Source: Wenzhouxiangella sp.
Lineage (GTDB): Bacteria; Pseudomonadota; Gammaproteobacteria; Xanthomonadales; Wenzhouxiangellaceae
Assembly: GCA_007127425.1 (NCBI GenBank)
Contig: SKZJ01000245.1
Coordinates: 1-6,397 of the forward strand
Length of the DNA: 6,397 bases
Direction of reading: 5' to 3'
Positions within the stretch are counted from its first letter, which is position 1, and the number at the start of each line of letters is the position of its first letter. The position numbers and the translations under genes were made by a program. The notes beneath the pieces are model-generated. The model was not told the DNA's origin. It searched no databases and saw only the letters and a program-made list of their open reading frames with translations. Shown here piece by piece: positions 1 through 5,802 of this stretch.

Positions 1-989
1 GAGCGGGTCACCGGGTCGAGTTCCGGATAGACATAGTCGATTTCGCCGGTAAACGTTTCACCGGGATCCGTTCGGAGGCTCAGGTCGACACGCTGGCCCT
101 CGGCCAGCCATTCGACCTGGCCGGCGAAGACATCGGCGACCAGCCAGACCGTGGACGGGTCGGCCATGGCGATCATCTCCATGCCCGGAGTCACGTACAT
201 GCCGTGGCGCACATTCAATTCGGTCACGTAGCCGTCGTGACTGGCATGCCAGGGCAGGTAAAGCAGGGGCTCGCCACGCTGGCGGATCTCGTCGATCACC
301 TCGGACGAGATATCCAGTACTTCCAGTCGCTGGCGGGCAGCCCGGATCATGTCGTCCTGGCCCGAACGCACGGCACGCAGGTACTCGTCCTGTGCGTTGA
401 CCAGGTCGGGCGAGTACAGGGTAAACAGTTGCTGGCCGGCCTCGACGCGGTCGCCGACCGAGTTGACCGCCAGTTCGTCGATCCAGCCCTCCACGCGCGG
501 GTGCAGGTGATGGATGGTGGCCTCGTCGACCTGCAGGCGCCCGACCGTATCGATGCGTCGCCATAGCCGACCGTGCTCGACGCGGGCAGTGCGCACGTTC
601 ATGGCCTGCTGCACGCCCGGGCCGATGCTGACCTGGAGGTCGTCGCCCTCGTGGCGATCACGCTCGACCAGGGCCATGCCGCAGATCGGGCAGCGGCCGG
701 GTTCATCGCGCACGATCTGCGGGTGCATGGGGCAGGTGAACTGCCGGGCCTCGTCGACCGGCGCCAGGCGCTCGGCCACCGAATCGGCCGTGCGTTCATG
801 TGCCGAATGATCATGGTCGTTATGGTCATGGTCGTCGTGATCTTCGTCCTGACCGTGATCATGCCCGGCGTGTTGGTCCTCGACTGGAGGCTGATGATCG
901 TGATCGTGTTCCTCGGGCATGCTGGCGCTGACCGGCAGGGCGATAAGCAGCACCAGGCTCAGAGTGAGGTTCAGAATCGAGGTTTTCAT
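1..989 (-). CDS. cusB: CusB-type RND efflux periplasmic adaptor with heavy-metal-binding domain (3' end cut by window edge)
   Basis: The 5' 329 codons of a periplasmic adaptor (membrane fusion protein) of a heavy-metal RND efflux system are present; the stop lies beyond the left edge. Residues 1-22 form a signal peptide (hydrophobic [11 protein letters not shown]), so the mature protein is periplasmic. Residues 28-64 are extremely His/Asp-rich, with 12 His in 37 residues. Residues 84-108 form a heavy-metal-binding domain with CPMHP (C86, H89) and CPICGM (C100, C103, M105), as in many CusB proteins. Next comes the adaptor core, with RVEGWIDEL (165-173) and [14 protein letters not shown] (191-204), typical of CusB. 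CusB proteins join the inner-membrane pump to the outer-membrane channel and hand over Cu(I)/Ag(I). The ATG shares its A with the TAA stop of the channel gene upstream, and GGAG lies 8 nt before it. A CusA-type pump is expected downstream, outside the window. Cu versus other metals cannot be settled from the sequence, but the CopL-like and SodC neighbours favour copper. Confidence 0.93.
   Translation of the reverse strand, partial: MKTSILNLTLSLVLLIALPVSASMPEEHDHDHQPPVEDQHAGHDHGQDEDHDDHDHNDHDHSAHERTADSVAERLAPVDEARQFTCPMHPQIVRDEPGRCPICGMALVERDRHEGDDLQVSIGPGVQQAMNVRTARVEHGRLWRRIDTVGRLQVDEATIHHLHPRVEGWIDELAVNSVGDRVEAGQQLFTLYSPDLVNAQDEYLRAVRSGQDDMIRAARQRLEVLDISSEVIDEIRQRGEPLLYLPWHASHDGYVTELNVRHGMYVTPGMEMIAMADPSTVWLVADVFAGQVEWLAEGQRVDLSLRTDPGETFTGEIDYVYPELDPVTR
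807..839 (-). repeat. Degenerate His/Asp codon repeat inside the CusB-type gene
   Basis: This low-complexity run of CAY and GAY codons encodes residues 51-61 of the adaptor ([11 protein letters not shown]). It is the densest part of the larger His-rich region (residues 28-64). The plus strand here reads as runs of atg/gtc triplets, which produces a spurious hydrophobic reading frame. Such runs can change length by slippage, so the number of His residues may vary between strains (inference). Confidence 0.6.
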
Positions 990-2248
990 TACAGTTTCTC
1001 CGCGGTCAGCCAGGCCAGCTCGACGGCGGCCGCAGCACGGGCCTGGCGTATGCTGATCATTTGAAGTTGCTGGTCGAGCAGGGCCAACCGGGCCCGGACC
1101 AGTTCATCGAAAGTGGCGCGATCGGCCCGGTAGGCCGACAGCGTGGACTCGACGGTCGCCTCGGCGCTGGCCAGCACCCTGGATTGCATCCACTCGAGTT
1201 GCTCGTTCTGGCTGTGCCACAGGCTGTGCTGTCGATCGAGTTCACCACGCAGGCGCTGCAGTTCCAGGCCGCGGTCGTGGTTGATTGCCTTCAGTTCCGA
1301 GCGCGTTGCGGCGAGTCTGCGGTCTTGCCTGTTGGCGGTGAACAGCGGGATGCTGAAGCTGACCATGGCAAACAGCTTGTCGGACTGCCGGCTCATGGTC
1401 ATGGGGTCCATGCCGCGGGTATGGGCATAACCGGCCTCGACCATCCAGGATGGACGGTAGGCCTGGCGGGCGAGCCGGGTGTCGGTGATTCCCACCTCGA
1501 CCTGACGGTCGCTGACCAACAGTGCCGGGTGATGCAGCAGAAGGGATCGGAGCCGCTCCACGGCTTGAGGGGAAGCCTGAAAGTCCACGCTGCCTGCTGG
1601 TTCCGACCCGGGGCGCTGACCTGTCCAGCGCTCAAGCCGCGTGGCCGCTTCCTCCACGCGGGTTCGTTTGATCAGGATGCGGCGCTGCAGGACGGCCAGT
1701 TCCAACTGCGCCTGGTCGACATCACGCTGGCGGCCGGTTCCGGCCCGGTAGCGTGCCCGGGTGATCTCGTCGAGTTCCTCGAAGGCCGTTGCCGCGTCGC
1801 GAGCCAGTTCGAGCTCCTCCCAGGCACTGGCCCAGTCCAGCCAGGCGGCGCGCGTCTGGCGTGCGATGTCCAGGCGCCGGGCCTTGATCTCGGCATCGAT
1901 TACGGAGCCTTGCTGCCCGGTGCGTTCCCGGCTCAACTCGCGGGTCTGTCCGGAGGGAAAGCGCTGGCGGATGCCGACCTTGTACATCGTCATCATGTCG
2001 GCATCGAGCGGATCGGAGACCGGTACACCCTCGACACCGATCATCACCTCCGGGTCGGGCAGGGCGCCGTCGGCCACGGCGCGTTCATTCAGGGCCGCCT
2101 GTCGTTGTTCCAGGGCCCTGAGACCCTCGTCGCGTTCGGTGGCCAGGGCGATGGCAGTGTCGGCATCCCAGGCGCTCACTGCGCCTGAAACCAACAGCAC
2201 GGCTGTGCCCGCCAGGGCCCGGCAGATGCTGGATACAGGATTCCGCAT
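989..2248 (-). CDS. TolC-family outer-membrane efflux channel (CusC/CzcC-like)
   Basis: A 419-residue outer-membrane factor that would form the exit channel of the metal efflux pump. Residues 1-26 are a signal peptide ending in GAVSA before W27. No lipobox cysteine follows, so unlike E. coli CusC it is probably not lipidated. The body is long amphipathic helix rich in Arg, Glu, Gln and Leu, in two internally similar halves as in TolC proteins: the first helical pair spans about residues 30-215 and the second about 225-419. [16 protein letters not shown] (about 57-72) resembles the conserved 'LPDP' segment of CzcC/CusC-type channels. Two Met-rich patches (DADMMTMY, about 77-84, and MDPMTMS in the second half) are notable in a copper context. 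GAGAGAGG lies about 7 nt before the ATG. It is the first of two overlapping genes, the adaptor following directly. Its length is typical of the family. The substrate is inferred from the neighbours, and CzcC-like is an alternative name. Confidence 0.9.
   Translation of the reverse strand: MRNPVSSICRALAGTAVLLVSGAVSAWDADTAIALATERDEGLRALEQRQAALNERAVADGALPDPEVMIGVEGVPVSDPLDADMMTMYKVGIRQRFPSGQTRELSRERTGQQGSVIDAEIKARRLDIARQTRAAWLDWASAWEELELARDAATAFEELDEITRARYRAGTGRQRDVDQAQLELAVLQRRILIKRTRVEEAATRLERWTGQRPGSEPAGSVDFQASPQAVERLRSLLLHHPALLVSDRQVEVGITDTRLARQAYRPSWMVEAGYAHTRGMDPMTMSRQSDKLFAMVSFSIPLFTANRQDRRLAATRSELKAINHDRGLELQRLRGELDRQHSLWHSQNEQLEWMQSRVLASAEATVESTLSAYRADRATFDELVRARLALLDQQLQMISIRQARAAAAVELAWLTAEKL
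996..1001 (-). promoter_or_regulatory. Ribosome binding site of the CusB-type gene, inside the end of the channel gene
   Basis: GGAGAA lies within the last codons of the outer-membrane channel gene, with 8 nt between GGAG and the ATG at 989. Together with the TAATG stop/start overlap it fixes the adaptor start and implies translational coupling of channel and adaptor. Confidence 0.7.
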
Positions 2249-2255
2249 GGCAGAA

Positions 2256-2263
2256 CCTCTCTC
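2256..2263 (-). promoter_or_regulatory. Ribosome binding site of the TolC-family gene
   Basis: GAGAGAGG ends 7 nt before the ATG at 2248 and supports this start. Only about 37 nt separate this start from the T-run of the hairpin at 2286-2308, leaving little room for a separate promoter. Confidence 0.6.
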
Positions 2264-2285
2264 AGGTTATTGTTACAAGTCTATG

Positions 2286-2308
2286 AAAAACAGGCGGTTT
2301 GATGCCTG
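2286..2308 (-). terminator. Terminator-like hairpin between the CopL-like gene and the channel gene
   Basis: On the minus strand CAGGC (2308-2304) and GCCTG (2295-2291) form a 5-bp stem around an 8-nt loop, followed immediately by five T residues (2290-2286). It lies 41 nt beyond the CopL-like stop and 38 nt before the channel start. The stem is short, so termination may be partial. It could end the CopL-like transcript or act as an attenuator for the efflux genes. A second short dyad (GGCGG/CCGCC, 2322-2339) lies just ahead of it. Confidence 0.4.
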
Positions 2309-2348
2309 GGAAAACAAGATCGGCGGGCAGGGTGCCGCCAGGAAGGAG

Positions 2349-2753
2349 TCAGGCTTGCGGGGGGCGCAACAGGGCGGTGGTGATCAGGGAGTCGAGCAGG
2401 GAGCCGGTCTGAACCGGGCCGGTATCCGGTATGGCCAGGTTGACCGACAAGCGCTTCAGGGGGATAACCAGTGAAAGCCCGACGCAGTTACAGCCACAAT
2501 CGCTCGCGCAGCAATCATCGTCAAGACAGTTCCCCGGTGATTCGGCGTCATTTGCAGTCGAGATCGCGGACGTGTTGGATACGTTGTGGCTGGGGCAGTC
2601 CTCGTCCATCGAACCGGATGCTGTCGACGAGTGGCCGATATCGATGTGTGCCGCCGGGGCCATGCTGATGGACATGGCACCGTGCACGGGAATACCTGCA
2701 ATGAGCAAGGCAGCAGCCAGCGTCAGTCGCAATGTGATTCCCGATAATTTCAT
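2349..2753 (-). CDS. copL: CopL-like Cys/His-rich exported metal-binding protein
   Basis: A 134-residue small protein. Residues 1-26 look like a signal peptide (hydrophobic LTLAAALLIAGIPVHGA). The mature part has a Met/His patch (M27, M31, H36, H41, M49, H56) and a cysteine cluster, with C53, C76 and then CCASDCGCNC at 81-90, seven Cys in all. The C-terminus ends LLRPPQA. Signal peptide, central DCC...CxCxC cluster and an 'RPP' end are the layout I know from CopL-family metal-binding regulatory proteins. In Xanthomonas these sit upstream of copper-resistance genes and are needed for their copper-inducible expression. Its place ahead of an efflux operon fits that role. I chose ATG 2753 rather than the upstream in-frame TTG (2810) because the signal peptide begins here and the TTG lies in a hairpin arm. 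No strong ribosome site precedes it. Assignment rests on layout and context; it could instead be a generic periplasmic copper-binding protein. Confidence 0.68.
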   Translation of the reverse strand: MKLSGITLRLTLAAALLIAGIPVHGAMSISMAPAAHIDIGHSSTASGSMDEDCPSHNVSNTSAISTANDAESPGNCLDDDCCASDCGCNCVGLSLVIPLKRLSVNLAIPDTGPVQTGSLLDSLITTALLRPPQA

Positions 2754-2760
2754 GAACTCA

Positions 2761-2788
2761 ACTATAGCACTTCTGTAACGGCTTCCAA
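2761..2788 (-). promoter_or_regulatory. Candidate sigma-70-type promoter of the CopL-like gene
   Basis: On the minus strand TTGGAA (2788-2783) and TATAGT (2766-2761) are separated by 16 bp, matching the -35 and -10 consensus at 4 and 5 of 6 positions. The -10 ends only 7 nt before the ATG at 2753, so transcription would begin at or next to the start codon, giving a leaderless or nearly leaderless message. That agrees with the absence of a clear Shine-Dalgarno sequence. Confidence 0.4.
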
Positions 2789-2795
2789 GGATGAC

Positions 2796-2831
2796 CCCCG
2801 GGACCGGCAAAGGTTCCTGCCGGGCCCGGGG
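2796..2831 (-). terminator. Strong G/C-rich hairpin after sodC
   Basis: Two 14-nt arms (2796-2809 and 2818-2831) pair with a single internal mismatch (A2803 opposite G2824) around an 8-nt loop. It starts 24 nt past the sodC stop, where a transcription terminator is expected. No T-run follows on the minus strand, so it would be an atypical intrinsic terminator, a 3'-end stabiliser or a pause site. It also lies just upstream of the candidate CopL-like promoter. Confidence 0.5.
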
Positions 2832-2855
2832 TGGAACGGCGTGGGACGGGCCGGA

Positions 2856-3392
2856 TCACTCGATCGCTTCGATGACACCGCAGGCAATGCGAGCACCGGC
2901 GCCGCCGATGGGCTGGCTCATGTGGTCGTCGGGATTCTCGTGGATGACGATGGCCGCACCGTCGTCATCGAGGATGCGTGCACCCACGCTGCCGTCGAGG
3001 CTGGCCAGGCCGGTGAAGAACTCGGCCCAGGCGTAACCGAACTCGTCTACGCGAAAGTTGGGCAGGTCACCGGCCCCCGGGCCTTCCGGGTTGAGCAGGC
3101 CGTGTTCGTTGCCTTCGGGGTTGATGTGACCACCCGAGTCCGTGAACCCGTGTTCGTGATCGTCACAGGTGCCGGTGCCATGAATGTGAATGGCCTTCGG
3201 TCCGGCCGGCAGGTCCTGGACGCGCAGGCGCAGCAATGTCCCGGCCGGTCCGGAGAACAACTCCACCTTGCCGATTTCCTCGCCGGCATTGTTGATCATC
3301 TTGGCGACGGCATCGGCCGGCCGATCGGCCCATGCCTGGGAACTGATGATGAGTGCGAACATGAGGGTGGGAATCGAGATTCGACGTGTCAT
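2856..3392 (-). CDS. sodC: Periplasmic Cu/Zn superoxide dismutase
   Basis: A 178-residue Cu/Zn superoxide dismutase that converts superoxide to hydrogen peroxide and oxygen in the periplasm. Residues 1-22 are a signal peptide (cleavage after AWA). Copper ligands are H69 and H71 (AIHIHG), the bridging H89 (GGHINP) and H151 (VIHENPDDH). Zinc ligands H97 (NEHG) and D109 (AGDLPN) are present, but the third zinc His, expected just before AGDLPN, is Gly (G106 in GPGAGDLPN). The disulfide cysteines C76 and C171 and the catalytic Arg (R168 in the GGAGARIACGVI signature) are kept. Length is normal for a bacterial SodC. CTCTCCC at 3399-3405 is the complement of a GGGAGAG ribosome site 6-8 nt before the ATG, supporting the start. 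It lies on the same strand as the copper genes, separated from the CopL-like gene by a hairpin and a candidate promoter, so it is probably its own unit. Co-location with copper genes fits its need for copper. Confidence 0.96.
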   Translation of the reverse strand: MTRRISIPTLMFALIISSQAWADRPADAVAKMINNAGEEIGKVELFSGPAGTLLRLRVQDLPAGPKAIHIHGTGTCDDHEHGFTDSGGHINPEGNEHGLLNPEGPGAGDLPNFRVDEFGYAWAEFFTGLASLDGSVGARILDDDGAAIVIHENPDDHMSQPIGGAGARIACGVIEAIE

Positions 3393-3418
3393 TTCAGGCT
3401 CTCCCGTTATTGATGTCG

Positions 3419-3439
3419 GTTGCAGTATGGCATGGCAAC
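3419..3439. promoter_or_regulatory. Imperfect dyad in the divergent sodC / secretion-ATPase intergenic region
   Basis: GTTGC (3419-3423) and GCAAC (3435-3439) form a 21-bp inverted repeat with an 11-bp centre containing ATG/CAT. It sits 27 bp upstream of the sodC start and could be an operator for a dimeric regulator. No known regulator box is matched, so it may be chance. The rest of the 154-base gap (3393-3546) holds the two ribosome sites and an AT-rich patch around 3456-3470 that stands out from the surrounding GC-rich DNA; I could not assign a convincing promoter to either gene. Confidence 0.25.
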
Positions 3440-3546
3440 TGTTTGCACGATGTCTGATATTGTAAATTGTCTCGCGGCTGGTGATATCGGCCTGAATTCG
3501 AACGCTGTGGCGGAAGACTTTACGACAGGAGAGCGATCACACCAGC

Positions 3547-5802
3547 ATGGGGAAGAACAATCATCGGGCCGAAGAAGCCTTGCAGGGACTGTCGAGATCC
3601 CTGTTTATCGCCTCGCCGGACCTGCGAGACATCATTTCCGGCCGCAGCATTCCCACCCGCTCGGCTGTACGCCAGATCCTGGAGCGTTTGCCCGAGATCG
3701 ATCCCGAGAGCCGGGTGCTGCTGATTGGCGCGGGCGCTGGCTATCTGGCAACGGTCTTCGCGCGCCTGGCACGGTCCGTGGTGGTGATCGAGCGAGCCAG
3801 CGCATTGGCCGATATCGCACGGCATAATTTCGAGCGCGCCGGTGTCCGGAACGTCGAGTTGATCCTGGGGGATGGGGAACTGGGTGCACCCGATCGCGCA
3901 CCCTTCGACCTGATCTTCTCCAGCTGCTTCCTGGACGACCGTGACAATCTAATGAAGCAACTTGCACCGGACGCTTGCCTGATCTGTCTTGAGGGTGGCG
4001 ATACGCTCATGCCGAACCTGGTGTGTTTGCAGCAGGCTGGAAATGACCTGAAACGCACCCAGCTGGGGCCTGTCAGCTTCGCCCGTGACAGCGGCGAGGT
4101 GCTCATCGATCTTGGCTACATCGACGAGAATGGCCTGTCCAGGGCACGGGCCGAGGCCTTGAGGCAAGGCAAGCCGGTCCTTGCTGTGGCGCGGAAAAAC
4201 CTGAAAATCGAGGACGGTGAGCTCTATCGCTCGCTGGCGCGTCAGCACGGTCTGCAGCTTGCCGAAGCCGATGAGTTGCTCAAGCGGCTGGACCAACGCC
4301 TGTTCCGTCGCTTCTCCAAGACGTTCCTCGACAACCAACGCTTGTTGCCGATCTACGAGGACGGCAACACGTTGATCGCAGCTACGGACAACCCCGACGT
4401 GCAGACCGACGACGTGCTGCGCATGCACGATTACGAGGCGGTGGTAAAGGTGCTGGTCACACCGACCGATTTCAGGCGAATCTGGTCGGCCATCGATCTG
4501 ACCAGTCGTGGCAGTGAGTTGCTGAGCTGGAGCGAGACGCACGAAGATCCGGCAGCAATCGAGGACCTGCTCGATGCTTCCACGCGAGAGATCAGTCATT
4601 ACCTGGTCTCGATCTACGAAGCCATCCTGCTCGACGCAGTCAGCGCCAACGCCTCCGATATCCATGTCGAGCGTTACCACGAACGCATTCGCATCCGCAT
4701 CCGCGCCGATGGTGAGATGCGCGACTTGACGCACTACCACCTGACACCGCGCGACCATGCCGGCCTGATCAACGTCATCAAGGTGCGCGCGGAAATCAAT
4801 ATCGCCGAGCGGCGACTGCCGCAGGGTGGTCGCTCCCACATGAAGGTCGGCTCGACCAACTACGACCTGCGCGTGCAGATCCAGCCTTCGCTGCACGGCG
4901 AACATGCCGTCATCCGTCTGCTGTCGCAGACCGGTCGCGTGCTGGGGCTGAAAGAACTCGGCATGTCCGAGCGCGTGGCCCAGTTCTACCAGCGGCTGCT
5001 CGACAACCCGGCCGGCCTGGTGCTGGTCGTGGGACCGACCGGGTCGGGCAAGTCGACCACGCTATATGCTGCGCTGCAGGAACTGGCCGATGATGGTCGG
5101 CGCAAGGTGATCACGGCAGAAGATCCGATCGAGTATTCCATCGACAATATCCAGCAGACCCGGGCACGGCCGCAAATCGGCTTCGGGTTTGCCGACGCGA
5201 TGCGCTCGTTCGTTCGCCAGGATCCGGACGTCATCCTGGTCGGCGAGATCCGCGACACCGAGACCGCGCTGGAAGCCATGCGAGCCTCGCAGACCGGGCA
5301 CCTGGTACTGTCGACCCTGCACAGCAATGATGCCGTCGATGCCCTGCAGCGCCTGTACGATCTGGACGTGATGGCCAACTCCATCGCCGGCGAGTTGCTG
5401 GCCGTGATCGCCCAGCGCCTGGCCAAGCGTATCTGCGAAGGCTGTCGGCAACCCGCCGAGGCCGACCCGGCCATCCTGCGCGAACTGTTTCCCGACCAGG
5501 TGCCGGCCGGGTTTCGCTGCTTCGAAGGTGCCGGCTGCAAGCAGTGCGCCGGCCGCGGAACGCGTGGCCGGATCGCGGTCGTCGAGTACATGCAGGTCCA
5601 TGACGACCTTCGTCGAGTCATCTCACTGCAGCCGCCGGCCGGTGAATTGCGGTGGCGTGCGCTCGATGCCGGCCTCATCACCATGCGTGACAGTGCGCTG
5701 GACCATGTCATCAACGGAGTCATTCCGTTGAGTGAATTACCCCGCATCCTGCCGCAGGAGCGCATGGCGCCCGAAGTTCGCGGTGGACGGAGGAACACGT
5801 GA
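3547..5802 (+). CDS. Fusion protein: isoaspartate-methyltransferase-like domain + T2SSE-N-like region + GspE/PilB-type secretion ATPase
   Basis: A 751-residue protein, longer than usual GspE/PilB ATPases (about 500-600). Residues about 20-165 resemble a protein-L-isoaspartate O-methyltransferase (PCMT) Rossmann fold: SAM-binding IGAGAGY (60-66), acidic E82 after the second strand, GDG (108-110) and PFDLIFSS (119-126). Residues about 180-320 resemble the T2SSE-N/MshEN region (GEVLIDLGYI, 183-192; LYRSLARQHG, 226-235). The ATPase follows: SANASDIHVE, Walker A GPTGSGKS with K502, Asp box ITAEDPIEY (522-530), Walker B ILVGEIRD (563-570, E567), His box LVLSTLHSND (586-595), and a zinc-binding C630/C633/C664/C667 set. 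Such ATPases form hexamers that power pilus assembly, type II secretion or DNA uptake at the inner membrane; the full motif set predicts activity. ATG 3547 is the first usable start after an in-frame stop; AGGAGAG lies 13 nt upstream, a rather wide spacing. The gene overlaps the next by 4 bp. No pilus genes are adjacent, so the actual system is unknown. Confidence 0.93.
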   Translation: MGKNNHRAEEALQGLSRSLFIASPDLRDIISGRSIPTRSAVRQILERLPEIDPESRVLLIGAGAGYLATVFARLARSVVVIERASALADIARHNFERAGVRNVELILGDGELGAPDRAPFDLIFSSCFLDDRDNLMKQLAPDACLICLEGGDTLMPNLVCLQQAGNDLKRTQLGPVSFARDSGEVLIDLGYIDENGLSRARAEALRQGKPVLAVARKNLKIEDGELYRSLARQHGLQLAEADELLKRLDQRLFRRFSKTFLDNQRLLPIYEDGNTLIAATDNPDVQTDDVLRMHDYEAVVKVLVTPTDFRRIWSAIDLTSRGSELLSWSETHEDPAAIEDLLDASTREISHYLVSIYEAILLDAVSANASDIHVERYHERIRIRIRADGEMRDLTHYHLTPRDHAGLINVIKVRAEINIAERRLPQGGRSHMKVGSTNYDLRVQIQPSLHGEHAVIRLLSQTGRVLGLKELGMSERVAQFYQRLLDNPAGLVLVVGPTGSGKSTTLYAALQELADDGRRKVITAEDPIEYSIDNIQQTRARPQIGFGFADAMRSFVRQDPDVILVGEIRDTETALEAMRASQTGHLVLSTLHSNDAVDALQRLYDLDVMANSIAGELLAVIAQRLAKRICEGCRQPAEADPAILRELFPDQVPAGFRCFEGAGCKQCAGRGTRGRIAVVEYMQVHDDLRRVISLQPPAGELRWRALDAGLITMRDSALDHVINGVIPLSELPRILPQERMAPEVRGGRRNT
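5789..5793 (+). promoter_or_regulatory. Ribosome binding site of the MoxR/YehL-type ATPase gene
   Basis: GGAGG lies 5 nt before the GTG at 5799, inside the last codons of the fusion ATPase gene. It decides the GTG start and, with the GTGA overlap of start and stop, indicates translational coupling. Confidence 0.75.

Noticed and set aside
573..1064. Plus-strand frame with a strongly hydrophobic, membrane-like Met/Val stretch
   Set aside because: The stretch is the antisense of the His/Asp codon run in the CusB-type gene (CAT/GAC read backwards give Met/Val codons). There is no ribosome site or homology, while the minus strand encodes a recognisable adaptor.
1061..2188. Long plus-strand open frame opposite the TolC-family gene
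   Set aside because: Its translation shows no family signature and is the antisense of a clear outer-membrane channel gene; high GC opens long shadow frames.
2754..2810. Extended N-terminus of the CopL-like protein from a TTG at 2810
   Set aside because: It would add 19 non-signal residues before an obvious signal peptide and start within a hairpin arm; ATG 2753 is a better start.
3443..3468. Plus-strand promoter for the fusion ATPase (TTGCAC ... TAAATT)
   Set aside because: The spacer is only 14 bp, too short for a normal sigma-70 promoter, so it is not annotated.
3547..4100. Separate methyltransferase gene upstream of an ordinary GspE gene, merged by a sequencing error
   Set aside because: The frame is continuous with no internal stop, and no ribosome site or start is evident at the junction around residues 165-185; the fusion reads as genuine.
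3949..4905. 318-codon minus-strand open frame inside the fusion ATPase gene
   Set aside because: It is antisense to the recognisable domains on the plus strand and has no own motifs; judged a GC-driven shadow.
5062..5601. Minus-strand frames opposite the ATPase Walker B and zinc region
   Set aside because: They overlap the best-conserved coding motifs of the plus-strand ATPase and show no recognisable protein.
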